Numbered from the stretch's first letter, positions 43,585 to 52,674 are shown. The stretch is DNA of 64,000 nt from Phycisphaeraceae bacterium (GCA_028277745.1 JANQFR010000045.1:1-64000), one strand, 5' to 3'. The notes: generated by a model not told the origin, from the letters alone. Numbers and translations are program-made.

Positions 43585-43613
43585 ACTATAGCATCTTTTT
43601 GTGTTTTGATCAA
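43585..43613 (-). promoter_or_regulatory. Sigma-70-like promoter
   Basis: On the minus strand TTGATC (43608-43613) and TATAGT (43585-43590) are separated by exactly 17 bases of A-rich sequence. It is the best consensus-like promoter I found by eye. It would drive the small membrane protein gene at 43369-43557. Confidence 0.6.
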
Positions 43614-43740
43614 GCCGAATCGCGGAAAAAACAGAGAGCCCGACAGAACGGCATCGATAGGGGACAGGTGGTCAACGCCATCCACGACCTCAACCGCCCG
43701 GGCGGCGTCCGGCGGATGGCAGGGCAGGCCGGCCAAGGCG

Positions 43741-44973
43741 CTAATTGTGCGTGCGACGCAGATATTTCCAGGCGATGGCCGCCCCGCCCAGAAACAGGCC
43801 CAGGCCAAGAAGTGTGGTCAAAAGCACACGCCAGCCGGTAGATTCGTTTGCGTAAGCCTCCGCGTTCGTGAGAGAGGATTGTTCCGACCCCGTCACAAGT
43901 TCAAGGTCCGTGTTCGCCGGCTTGGCGTCAGGTGTGGTTTTCGGCAAGGGTTTGGCTTGGATGGACAGCGATTCTTCGAGGACATGGTCGATGTCCCTCT
44001 TTCGGATCTCGGGAGCGGTGAAGTAGTTCACGCCCGCAATGGCGTCGACGACTTCGGTTCCAGGTGGAAATTCGATATCGATTTCGTCGTGCGTGACGTT
44101 GCCGACAGACGCATCCAGTAACTCTATCTCCCAGACGGTAAAACGCCCCCCATCACTACGCCAGGATCGAATGGCGTCCTGAACACGTGATGGCAGCCAG
44201 ACACCGTCGATCTGCTTTGCGTCATGGATCGTGACGATTCGCTCATGCCATTCAGCGGCGTTTTCCTTGTTGGTTTCGACCATACGGACCATCATGAATC
44301 CGCGGCGTGGATCGAGCTACATGCGCCTTGTCGTCCCCACGGGGCCTGGCGCTCCCATACTCACTTTAACCAAGCCATCGGGGGCGTCGGCGTCAATCCG
44401 CCAATCGTCCTTCGATCGAAGCGCGTGGGCTAAATAAGACACCGGCTCACCCGCGACTTCTCCGCCAAGAAGAAACAGATATCGGTTGTGTTCGACACGG
44501 TCGTGTTGGGAGTCGATGCGTGCGACCGGATGATTGACCTGGCGGTGTGTCATCAAACCCTTCATCCGGCCTTCGTGAGCGTCGAACGTGGTGGTCGCCT
44601 TGAAAAGCGGCGCGGTGTCGCCGGCTGGCGTGTGTTCAATGGACATCTTGTAGCTGTTATCGATGACACGATATTCATTGAGACGAGCGCTGGCGGGTCT
44701 GACGTTTGACAGGGAGCCATTGTCCTCCCGATCCGCGGCGCCCAGCCGACTCCGGGTCGTCACGCGGAGGTTGGATAGGAGACGCTGGCGGTCGAGCAGG
44801 ACTTGCTCGATCAGTTCTGCACGCGTGGCTTCAGGCAAGCGTGACAGTTCACGCGAATCGATCGTGTTGTTTTGAGCCGAGGAAGCGTGTGGATGGATCA
44901 CAAGCATGAAGAACGCGAGAGCGATTCGACGGGCGGTCATGCCGCTGGTTTTTTGCCGTGGCGGTCGCGTCAT
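43741..44973 (-). pseudogene. Secreted membrane-anchored protein split by an in-frame TAG
   Basis: Two open frames, 44973-44317 and 44295-43741, lie in the same reading frame and are separated only by TAG (44317-44319) and seven sense codons. Read through, the protein has about 410 residues: signal peptide (ALAFFMLVIHPHASSAQ), a soluble domain, the junction MGAPGPVGTTRRM-stop-LDPRRGFMMVRMVETN, and a C-terminal helix (LLTTLLGLGLFLGGAAIAW). VTIHDAKQIDGVWLPSRVQ resembles lipoprotein-sorting-like domains. TAG could have arisen from TGG by one base change. The second frame could also restart at the ATG at 44295. Function is unknown. Confidence 0.75.
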
Positions 44974-45039
44974 AGCGGGGGCTGGAAGATGGCGGGTGTT
45001 TCGTGTTGTTGACCGTTTGCCTGACGAAGTCCTACCCTC

Positions 45040-45678
45040 TCAAGAAGGCGGGTTCTGGGCTGCCCGGCGGAGGTGCTCGGCTGCGTCCCCCATGACCTTC
45101 TCATCGTCGCACTCCCTCAGGGCCAGCAGATCGGGCTCGTCCGCCCCGATCTCACTCACGTGGCGGATGAGCAGTTCCCGCTTGATGATGCCTTGATGAA
45201 CATTCACGTAGAGATGGCCGTCGTCGCGTTGCACGACGGGGGCCAACATGAACTCGCCGTGGCGTTCGTACTCTTGCTTGAAGCGGGTGAGCATGTCGGG
45301 CGATCCGGGGACGCCGGACAGAGGGTGCATCCGCATGGCCCGGCCGATGCTTCGCCGGTCCTCATCGTTTTCATCGAGGAATTCATTCAGCGATGGGGAC
45401 AGGCGAACGGTGTAGCCGTCGGTCTGGCCGGGCGTCTCGCCTTCGAGGACGGCCACACGCAGGCCGTCGTTCTCGTCGGCGTTGCCCGCCGCATCGATCC
45501 AGACCCGGGAGAGGTCGACGCCTTTCATCCAGTTGCCGAACACCAGCCCCATGATCGGCGGCATCTCGCTCGAAGGATGCCACTGATAGCTCGTCGCCAT
45601 CCACACGGCCTGATCCCAGAGCGGGCTTTCGCAGAAAGCGTGAGCGGCTTGTTCAGATTCGGCGCCCATATAGCCCAT
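45040..45678 (-). CDS. Protein of unknown function
   Basis: The 212-residue soluble protein has ATSYQWHPSSEMPPIMGLVF near the start and a charged helical C-terminus (LLALRECDDEKVMGDAAEHL). It has no signal peptide or membrane helix. I do not recognise a family. It follows the gene at 45695-46342 by only 16 bases, so the two are probably co-transcribed. Confidence 0.65.
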   Translation of the reverse strand: MGYMGAESEQAAHAFCESPLWDQAVWMATSYQWHPSSEMPPIMGLVFGNWMKGVDLSRVWIDAAGNADENDGLRVAVLEGETPGQTDGYTVRLSPSLNEFLDENDEDRRSIGRAMRMHPLSGVPGSPDMLTRFKQEYERHGEFMLAPVVQRDDGHLYVNVHQGIIKRELLIRHVSEIGADEPDLLALRECDDEKVMGDAAEHLRRAAQNPPS

Positions 45679-45694
45679 CCTCTAAAAGATAGAT

Positions 45695-46342
45695 TCAAGC
45701 CATTTCGCGTAACTGATCATTTAAATGCCAGCCCTCGTTTCCGTCATCCCCGACAAAAGCCCTTCCTGTGGGAATTCCGTCTTCGTCGCATGTGGTTTGA
45801 AGCTTTTCAACAAGGCGGGTTTGGTTTTTATCCGCCACAAACATCGCCAGGTCGCTCTCATCGTGAAACGGGAAATAGACCCACTCGAAATGTGGCATCC
45901 GTTTGGCTATGGCTGGCCATACTGAGTCGATAATAGGCGTCATGTCCGCGGGAAGCTCTGTTTCAATGCCATCAAGCACCTCAGCTTTCAGGCTGGCGTT
46001 AAATAGAAAAGTAAAATGACCGAGTTTGGCGAAACCACCGTGCGCCATCAACCAATTCTGATTGGCTTTGCTCGCCCAAATGGCTGGGTGCTTTCGCACA
46101 TCCAACTCCACCATCTCGCCTCCGTCCAATCCATCATCCGGCGCATTCGCCCACCAGGCAATCTTGCATCCCGTGACTTTGGCCACGTTACGGAGAGAAC
46201 GGGCTCTCGCCGGCAGCACTAAATTGGGATATGACCCAACCGGCGGTGTAAGTTCGCCGAGGTATTCGTCATAAGAATCTGGGTCACTAGGGATTATTCT
46301 TTCTGGCGTCATAGCGGCGTTCCACATCTTCATGACCGCCAA
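45695..46342 (-). CDS. Protein of unknown function
   Basis: The 215-residue soluble protein has a mixed alpha/beta pattern, including YDEYLGELTPPVGSYPNLVL, CKIAWWANAPDDG, ASKANQNWLMAHGGFAKLGH and FEWVYFPFHDESDLAMFVAD. There is no signal peptide. Base composition is lower in GC than the core genes. No family is recognised. It lies between two other unknown genes in the same direction. Confidence 0.65.
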   Translation of the reverse strand: MAVMKMWNAAMTPERIIPSDPDSYDEYLGELTPPVGSYPNLVLPARARSLRNVAKVTGCKIAWWANAPDDGLDGGEMVELDVRKHPAIWASKANQNWLMAHGGFAKLGHFTFLFNASLKAEVLDGIETELPADMTPIIDSVWPAIAKRMPHFEWVYFPFHDESDLAMFVADKNQTRLVEKLQTTCDEDGIPTGRAFVGDDGNEGWHLNDQLREMA

Positions 46343-46391
46343 ATAGCCCGGCCCTCAGGATGCTTCAACCTCATCACAAAAATCGGAAAAA

Positions 46392-47219
46392 TCAGTCTTC
46401 CCAATCGCTGGAGAAGAAGAGTTCAAGGTGTGGGACACAGGCTGCAAATACGCTGAAATCTTCAACACCCCTGCCAAAGGACACCACTTCGTGCATCACA
46501 TCCATGGAGTCGTTTGTCATCAAAATTGAAGTGGCGTCATACTTATAAAAATAACCCAAGAAATAAAGCCATGGCGCCGACGCCAAGCTGCACGCTTGGA
46601 TGCGGACGAGCTCACGGGTTGGGTCTCCATGATGCCTGGGATTCAGTAATTTTGCCAGTGCCCCGGGCGCGATCTTAACCGGGCTAACTATCGTCGCCAT
46701 GGCATGATAACCGATTACGCTGCGACATATCTGAGAAAACGGATCTTCGGAGGCGGCTTGATAGCAACTGTAACTTTCGCCTAAGCTCAATTGTGGATCG
46801 ATATATCCTAAAGCAGGCGATACTGTCGTGTCATCCCATATTTTACTCTTACCCCCGACGATCTCCTCGTCTTCAGGCGGAGTCTTTGTGTAAATAAACA
46901 AATCTAGTTTATTTTGATCGGCGTAACGATATACGGCTACACCTGTACGCTCCCACTCGCACAACTGAATCCAGATGTGTTGAGGCAGGTGCGTTTCATC
47001 GCCGGCGTTAATTGTGGCTTTTGGGTATCTGGAATTCAAAATTTTCATCCTGGCTTGTCCATACTGCGTGGTTGGTGTGGATGTGTCCAGCCGCATGGTA
47101 GTGTGGCCAATAGATGCCCGGTTGTCTCGCTCCATCATCGTTGCCGTCGCAGGGCCGGTGTCAACCATGTTCGTGGTTTCATGCGCAGGGTAGAAGAAGG
47201 TCTTCCCAACGACAATCAA
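46392..47219 (-). CDS. Protein of unknown function, low GC for this genome
   Basis: The frame gives 275 residues. The first 45 have poor coding character, and an internal ATG may be the true start. The core has QHIWIQLCEWERTGVAVYRY, LDLFIYTKTPPEDEEIVGGK, and a helical C-terminus with ACSLASAPWLYFLGYFYKYD. It is visibly more AT-rich than its neighbours, which suggests acquisition from elsewhere. No family is recognised. Confidence 0.6.
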   Translation of the reverse strand: MIVVGKTFFYPAHETTNMVDTGPATATMMERDNRASIGHTTMRLDTSTPTTQYGQARMKILNSRYPKATINAGDETHLPQHIWIQLCEWERTGVAVYRYADQNKLDLFIYTKTPPEDEEIVGGKSKIWDDTTVSPALGYIDPQLSLGESYSCYQAASEDPFSQICRSVIGYHAMATIVSPVKIAPGALAKLLNPRHHGDPTRELVRIQACSLASAPWLYFLGYFYKYDATSILMTNDSMDVMHEVVSFGRGVEDFSVFAACVPHLELFFSSDWED

Positions 47220-47254
47220 CGCATCATTTCAATTTCGGTCGCGCGATCGAAAAA

Positions 47255-47280
47255 GAACCCACTCGCATGCGAGTGGGTTC
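47255..47280. terminator. 26-base perfect palindrome
   Basis: GAACCCACTCGCA and its exact reverse complement meet without a loop. On the minus strand it follows the tpx terminator, and on the plus strand an A-run precedes it. It may be a second terminator or a protein-binding site. Confidence 0.5.
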
Positions 47281-47307
47281 GGGGTGACGTTTTGAATTCC
47301 ATGGCGT

Positions 47308-47338
47308 GAAGCCCAGGGATTCGGAATCCCTGGGCTTC
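47308..47338 (-). terminator. Terminator hairpin of tpx
   Basis: A 14-base stem (GAAGCCCAGGGATT / AATCCCTGGGCTTC) with a 3-base loop begins 10 bases beyond the tpx stop in the direction of transcription. There is no clear U-run. Confidence 0.65.
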
Positions 47339-47347
47339 GGGTTCGGA

Positions 47348-47866
47348 TTACAGCGCGGCCTTGGCGGCGGCGATCGCGGGGGCGTAGTCGGGCTCCTGGG
47401 CGATCTCGGGGACGAGCTGGGCGTATTGGATCGTGTCGTTCTTGTCCACGACCAGCAGGCAGCGGGCGAGCAGGCCGATCTCTTTGATCCGCAGGCCGTA
47501 GTCGACGCCGAAGGTGTGGTCCTTGAAGTCGGAGAGGCATTCGACCCGGTCGACGCCCGCGGCGCCGCACCAGCGATTCTGGGCCATGGGCAGGTCGACG
47601 CTGACGGTGAGGATGACGATGTCGTCGCCCAGTTCGGCCGCCTCCTCGTTGAACCGGCGGGTCTGGGTGTCGCAGACCGCGGTGTCGAGCGAGGGGACCA
47701 CGCTGAGGATCTTCACCTTGCCGGCGTAGTCGGCCAGCGTCTTGTCGGACATGTCGACGGCTTTGAGGGAGAAGGCGGGGGCCTGGTCGCCGACGTGCAG
47801 TTCGTCGCCGAGCAGGGTCATGGGGTTGCCTTTGAGCGTGACGGCGGCGGCGCGTTCGGTGGGCAT
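47348..47866 (-). CDS. tpx: Thiol peroxidase (atypical 2-Cys peroxiredoxin)
   Basis: Tpx reduces peroxides using thioredoxin. The 172-residue protein has the family start VTLKGNPMTLLGDELHVGD, the peroxidatic site VVPSLDTAVCDTQTRRF (Cys65) and the resolving site DRVECLSDFKDHTFG (Cys110), the Cys spacing typical of Tpx. It appears monocistronic, with a hairpin just past its stop. Confidence 0.96.
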   Translation of the reverse strand: MPTERAAAVTLKGNPMTLLGDELHVGDQAPAFSLKAVDMSDKTLADYAGKVKILSVVPSLDTAVCDTQTRRFNEEAAELGDDIVILTVSVDLPMAQNRWCGAAGVDRVECLSDFKDHTFGVDYGLRIKEIGLLARCLLVVDKNDTIQYAQLVPEIAQEPDYAPAIAAAKAAL

Positions 47867-47975
47867 CGCGGGTTCCTTCCAATGGGTTGGGTGAGCGGCG
47901 TCGCATCCGACGCCGGGGTGAAGCCGGGCATTCTAGGCCGGCGGAGACGGCGGGCAAGGCCGGGGTCGGCGGGCC

Positions 47976-48848
47976 TCAGTCGACGGGCTCCATGACCAAC
48001 GGGTCGGTCTGCGGCTGCCAGCCCAACTGGTCCGACACCGCGGTGGTGTCGATGAGCTGGTCGATCTGGTCGACGGGTTGGCGCAGCGGGATGTGGGTGT
48101 AATAGCGTTGGATGATGTTGGCCACGCCGTGTTGTCCAAAGTCGACCCGGCCCGAGGGCAGGTACTGGCGGTAGCCGGGCGCTGCTTTTTCCAGGGCCCG
48201 GGCGACCAGGCGCGCCGCGTCGTTGATTTCGAGATAGGCGAAGCATTCGTTGATGGACAACCATTTGGAGGCCAAGCGGCGGTCCGGGCGATTATTGAGG
48301 TCGGGCAGGCCGGGCAAACGGATGGCGGTGGCGCTGAGCTGGGGGTGTTGCTGGGCCAGGTGTTGAAGCATCTGTTCGCCGAGCACCTTGCTGAGGGCGT
48401 AAGCGTTGGAGGGATTGGGCGGGGCGTCGCCGTCGATGGGCAGGTAAGGGAACCGACAGGTGATGTTCTGCTCCCGCTTCTTGTGCCACCGCCGGTGTCC
48501 GGTATGGGAGATCGCCTGGATCGAGCTGATAAAGACCAGGTTGTGGACGCCCAGATCGACGGCGGCGTAGCAGACATTGGCGTTCATGGCCAGGTTTTCC
48601 CGCAGCAGCCGCTGGGCGGGCGTCACCGCGTAGAAATGGGGGTGGTTGCCGCAATGGGCGACGGCTTCACAGCCCTCGACGAGGCGATATGTGGCGATTT
48701 CGTCGAGCAGGTCCGCCATTTCGAGCCGGAGCGGGGCGTCGGGCCGGTACGCACGGTCGGTGCCCCGCACCTCGTGGCCGTGGGCCAGCAGCACGTTGCA
48801 GACGGCCGATCCGAGGCGGCCGGCGGCGCCGGTGACCAAGACCTTCAT
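47976..48848 (-). CDS. NAD-dependent epimerase/dehydratase family protein
   Basis: The 290-residue protein is an extended short-chain dehydrogenase with VTGAAGRLGSAVCNVLLAHG at the start, VFISSIQAISHTG for the catalytic Ser region, and YALSKVLGEQM for the Tyr-x3-Lys pair. Family members act on nucleotide sugars. It stands alone, and the 340-base region upstream is shared with the divergent secretin gene. The substrate cannot be predicted. Confidence 0.88.
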   Translation of the reverse strand: MKVLVTGAAGRLGSAVCNVLLAHGHEVRGTDRAYRPDAPLRLEMADLLDEIATYRLVEGCEAVAHCGNHPHFYAVTPAQRLLRENLAMNANVCYAAVDLGVHNLVFISSIQAISHTGHRRWHKKREQNITCRFPYLPIDGDAPPNPSNAYALSKVLGEQMLQHLAQQHPQLSATAIRLPGLPDLNNRPDRRLASKWLSINECFAYLEINDAARLVARALEKAAPGYRQYLPSGRVDFGQHGVANIIQRYYTHIPLRQPVDQIDQLIDTTAVSDQLGWQPQTDPLVMEPVD

Positions 48849-49121
48849 CGCGGGGCTCCTGCGGGGCGACCGCGTCCGCCCGGGTCACTCAACCGCCCGC
48901 GGACGCGGCGTATGCAGCGATCATACCGGCCCTGCCGGGGAAGCCAAGCCGGCCCCGCGAGCACCGGCTCCCGGCCCCCGCCGGGCCGGCCATTCCAAAC
49001 GGCGCGGGGGTGGACACTTGCAGCAATTCGGCCCACCCTTTAGACTTCAGGACCGGTGGGTTCTTGATCCGATAGGGCATCATTTGTGAGGCTCAACTTC
49101 AATACCCGTATCCTGACCCCC
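48849..49121. other. Divergent intergenic region upstream of the epimerase and the secretin
   Basis: Together with the leader that follows, this makes about 340 bases without a gene. It must hold the promoters of both flanking genes. I see no clear consensus promoter in it. Confidence 0.4.
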
Positions 49122-49191
49122 GAGCGGGCTAATCCGCCGCAACGTGTCCGCGTTGCGGCCCGCTCATGACTTGCCAGGAGGTTACGCGTTG
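49122..49191 (+). promoter_or_regulatory. Structured leader and TTG start of the secretin gene
   Basis: Two nested stems, GAGCGGG (49122-49128) with CCCGCTC (49159-49165) and CCGCAACG (49137-49144) with CGTTGCGG (49151-49158), form a long hairpin. It ends ten bases before AGGAGG (49176-49181). Seven bases further lies TTG (49189-49191), directly before the signal peptide. This spacing decides the start in favour of TTG over the GTG at 49144, which would lie inside the hairpin. Confidence 0.6.
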
Positions 49192-52100
49192 TTCAACCGT
49201 CCACTCGTCGCCATCGTCCTCTGCACCGGCCTGATCTTCACCTCTGCTGCACCACCATCTTTGGCTCAGAACGCCGCAGATCAACCCACCGCCGCCGAGC
49301 TTTATCAACAAGGCATGGAGAAATTCAACGCGGGCGACCTTGAGGCCGCCCGTGTTTTGTTTCGCCGCGTCGACCCGATGCAGCTTCCCCGCAACGAACG
49401 GGTGAAGATGTACGAGGCGATGCAGCAGCTCGACGCCCCCACGGCGGCGGCGTCCCCCGCCGAGGCCAGCGAAGCCGCCGCCGAGTCGCCCGCGCCCGCC
49501 GAGACCGCTGAGTCGACCCAGCCGCCCGCCGAGGCGTCTGAGCCAACCCCCGCGCCGCCGCCGGCGCCGCCTACCCCGGAAGAACTGCTCAACCAGGCGG
49601 ACGCCAACGTGGGGGCCAGCCCGAGCACCGCCGCGTCGCTCTACCGCGAGGTGGCCGAGCATCCCCAGGCCACCGACCAGCAGAAGGCGGTCGCCAACGC
49701 CCGCCTCGCCCAGGTGCAGCGTGACGCCAACCAGGAGGTCACCGACGCCAGGAAGCTGATTGACGAAGCCGTCGCCGATCTTCACGCCGGCAAGCTCCAG
49801 GACGCGCAGCTCAAGCTGGAGGCGGTCCAGACCCGCGGGACCGAGCTGGGCTGGTTCGACCAGGAGCGGCTGGACAAGACGCTTGCCGCGGTGAACAACC
49901 AGTTGGAGACACTCGCCAAGCAAGCCGGGGCCGCCGAGGCCGCAGTGGTGGAGCGGGAGTCGGCGGAGGCGGAGCGTGAAGGGTTCAAGCCCGACCCGCA
50001 GACGGACCCGACCGCCGAGTCGATGATCGGCGTGGAGCCGCAGCTCAGCGGCGAGACGTTCGGCCAGATGGAGCCGAGCGTGCCCGACAGCGACCTGCTG
50101 GCGAAGGTCCGCGCCGCGGCGATGCAGAAGGCCCTTCTCGAAGCCGAGCAGGCCAGCCTGTCGGGCCAGCACGACCTGGCGGTCCACAAGCTGGAGCAGG
50201 CCTCGCGTCTGTCGCCGGACGATGAGGAGGTGAAGAACAAGCTCGCCGCCGCCAAGGCCGCCCGCGACACGGCCGCCGCCCCGAGGGGGCCGCTGACGCT
50301 CCAGCGGCAGCGCGACGACATCCAGTCCCAGGCCGCGAAGGCCCGGTACGACCAGCAGATGAACCTCGCCAAACAGATGGCCGGTCAGCGCAATTACGCC
50401 GCCGCCATCGACGCCGCCGCCCAGGCCAAGGTCGTGCTCGACCAGAACCAGCAGGTCCTCCAGCCCGAGGAGTACCGCAAGCTCCGCGCCGACGCCGAGA
50501 ACCTGCTCGCCCAGATCCTGGAAGACAAGCAGCTCGCGGATGCTCAACAACAAGTGGAAATCGAGCAGCAGCGCATCACGCAGCAGGAGGCCGACCGCAA
50601 GCAGGCCGAGATCGAGCAGCAGGCCGAGGTCAACGACCTGCTCCGCCGAGCGATGGCGCTGCGTCGCGAGATGAAGTACGACGAGGCCCTGACCCTGATC
50701 GAGCAGGCCCTCTACCTCGACCAGAACAACCTGGCCGCCCAGGCGCTCAAGGAGATGATCCTTGACGTGCGCAACTTCGTCGAGGCCGACCGCCTGTTCC
50801 GTCAGCGGGGCCTGCACATGCAGGAGCAGGGCCTGCAGATGATCGAGGCGACCACGCCGTACAAGGACCTGATCACCTACCCCGCCGACTGGCCCCAGCT
50901 CAGCCAGCGCCGGATCGCCGGGCTCGACGAGACCGGCGGCGAGTCGGAGGCTAACCGCCGCGTCGCCCTCAAGCTCCGCGACCCTGTGCCCATCAACTTT
51001 GAGGCCAACCGATTCCTCAACGTCATCGATTACCTACGCAACACCACGGGCGTCAACTTTTTCGTCAACTGGACCGCCCTCGAGGCGGCGGGGGTCGACC
51101 AGAACGCGCCCATCACCCTCCAACTCACCAACGTCCCCGCCGACCAGGCCCTCGAACTGGTCCTCCAGCAGGTCGGCAACGAGTTCGACCCCGTGTCGTT
51201 CTCCATCATCGAAGGCATCGTCCGCATCTCCACCGCCCGAGACCTTCAGAAGACCACCGACATCCGCAACTATGACATCCGCGACCTGCTCGTACAGGTG
51301 CCCAACTTCACCGACGCCCCCGAGTTCGACCTCCAGGACGCGCTGAGCAACACTAACTCCGGCGGTGGGGGCGGCGGGGGTGGGGGTGGGGGCGATGGCC
51401 TGTTCGGCGATGACGACGATGACGAAGACGACCAGGATCAGCCGACCCGTGCCGAGCTCATCGAGCAGATCACCACCCTTATCCAGGACACCGTCGGCAC
51501 GCAGGAAGAATGGGCGGTCTACGGCGGCGACGTCTCCAGCATCCGTGAACTCAACGGTCAACTCATCGTCAAGTCCACCCCCGAAAACCACCGCGCGATC
51601 CGCGACCTGCTCACCGGTCTCCGCGAGACCCGGGCCGTCCAGATCTCCGTCGAATCCCGTTTCCTGATCGTCGACGAGAACTTCCTCGAGGAAGTCGGCA
51701 TCGACCTGGACTTCCAGATCAATAACCTCGGCGGCAACTTCGGGCCGATCCAGGTCGCCCAGGACTCGATCTCGCTTGCCCAGCGCGTCACCGGCGCCCT
51801 CACCCCTTCACGTTTCCAACTCGACTCCGATCAGGTCAGCAACTTCCAGCCCGGCACGCTGCAGCCCGGCGATGGCACCACGGGCCCGGGTTTTGTGCCC
51901 CGCACCGGACGCTCCCTCAACCTCGGCGTCTCCTACATCGACGACCTGGAGGTGAACCTGCTCATCCAGGCCACCCAGATGAACCAGCGGTCGATCAGCC
52001 TCACCGCGCCGCGGGTCACGTTCTTCAACGGTCAACGCGCCTACGTCCTGGTCGTTCGGCAGATCGCCTTTATCTCCGACCTTGAGCCCATCCCCGACGC

Positions 52101-52605
52101 CATCGGTTTTGACATCACCATTTCCGTGGTCCAGTCGGGTGTGGTGCTGGACGTCGAAGGCACCATCTCCGCCGACCGGCGGTACGTGACCCTGACCCTC
52201 CGGCCGAGCCTGGCGCGGGTTGAGGAGCCGATCGCCACCTTCCCGATCGGCGGCACCATCATCGATCCCGACACCGGCGAGATCATCGAGTCCGACGCGT
52301 TTATCCAGTTGCCGGAGCTCGAACTCACCTCCGTCCGCGCCACCGTCAGCGTGCCCGACCGGGGCACCCTCCTGCTCGGCGGGCAGCGGCTGGTGTCCGA
52401 GGTCGAGATCGAAGCGGGCGTCCCTGTCCTCAGCAAGATCCCCATCCTCAACCGCCTGTTTACCAACAACTCGGTCGTCAAAGACGAGCGGACCCTGCTG
52501 ATCCTCGTCCGTCCGACCATCATCATCCAGAGCGAAGAGGAAGAACTGCTCTTCCCCGGCCTGCTCCAGGACATCGATTCGTACAACACCGGCCAGACGT
52601 TCTGA
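49189..52605 (+). CDS. TPR/coiled-coil secretin (GspD/PilQ-like outer-membrane channel)
   Basis: With the TTG start the protein has 1,138 residues. It has a signal peptide (LVAIVLCTGLIFTSAAPPSLAQ region), an Ala/Pro/Glu-rich linker near 80-130, then TPR-like and Gln/Glu coiled-coil segments to about residue 570. An N-domain follows (FLNVIDYLRNTTGVNFFVNW), then a poly-Gly plus poly-Asp loop near 720, and the secretin domain to the end with GTLLLGGQRLVSEVEIEAGV and VLSKIPILNRLFT. Secretins form the outer-membrane pore of type II secretion or type IV pili. It is a candidate exit pore for the pseudopilin systems here. It is monocistronic, with a terminator 43 bases after the stop. Confidence 0.93.
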   Translation: MFNRPLVAIVLCTGLIFTSAAPPSLAQNAADQPTAAELYQQGMEKFNAGDLEAARVLFRRVDPMQLPRNERVKMYEAMQQLDAPTAAASPAEASEAAAESPAPAETAESTQPPAEASEPTPAPPPAPPTPEELLNQADANVGASPSTAASLYREVAEHPQATDQQKAVANARLAQVQRDANQEVTDARKLIDEAVADLHAGKLQDAQLKLEAVQTRGTELGWFDQERLDKTLAAVNNQLETLAKQAGAAEAAVVERESAEAEREGFKPDPQTDPTAESMIGVEPQLSGETFGQMEPSVPDSDLLAKVRAAAMQKALLEAEQASLSGQHDLAVHKLEQASRLSPDDEEVKNKLAAAKAARDTAAAPRGPLTLQRQRDDIQSQAAKARYDQQMNLAKQMAGQRNYAAAIDAAAQAKVVLDQNQQVLQPEEYRKLRADAENLLAQILEDKQLADAQQQVEIEQQRITQQEADRKQAEIEQQAEVNDLLRRAMALRREMKYDEALTLIEQALYLDQNNLAAQALKEMILDVRNFVEADRLFRQRGLHMQEQGLQMIEATTPYKDLITYPADWPQLSQRRIAGLDETGGESEANRRVALKLRDPVPINFEANRFLNVIDYLRNTTGVNFFVNWTALEAAGVDQNAPITLQLTNVPADQALELVLQQVGNEFDPVSFSIIEGIVRISTARDLQKTTDIRNYDIRDLLVQVPNFTDAPEFDLQDALSNTNSGGGGGGGGGGGDGLFGDDDDDEDDQDQPTRAELIEQITTLIQDTVGTQEEWAVYGGDVSSIRELNGQLIVKSTPENHRAIRDLLTGLRETRAVQISVESRFLIVDENFLEEVGIDLDFQINNLGGNFGPIQVAQDSISLAQRVTGALTPSRFQLDSDQVSNFQPGTLQPGDGTTGPGFVPRTGRSLNLGVSYIDDLEVNLLIQATQMNQRSISLTAPRVTFFNGQRAYVLVVRQIAFISDLEPIPDAIGFDITISVVQSGVVLDVEGTISADRRYVTLTLRPSLARVEEPIATFPIGGTIIDPDTGEIIESDAFIQLPELELTSVRATVSVPDRGTLLLGGQRLVSEVEIEAGVPVLSKIPILNRLFTNNSVVKDERTLLILVRPTIIIQSEEEELLFPGLLQDIDSYNTGQTF

Positions 52606-52648
52606 CCTGATCCGTCGTCCCGTCAGGTGTGTTGTATCACTGAAGCTC

Positions 52649-52674
52649 AAGGCCGCCCGAAAGGGCGGCCTTTT
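52649..52674 (+). terminator. Rho-independent terminator of the secretin gene
   Basis: A 10-base stem AAGGCCGCCC / GGGCGGCCTT with a GAAA loop is followed by TT and A. It lies 43 bases after the secretin stop. Confidence 0.85.

Noticed and set aside
35228-47219. CRISPR array or toxin-antitoxin system in the accessory blocks
   Set aside because: The repeats are two-copy palindromes without spacers, and no nuclease, Cas, toxin or antitoxin motif is visible in the small proteins.
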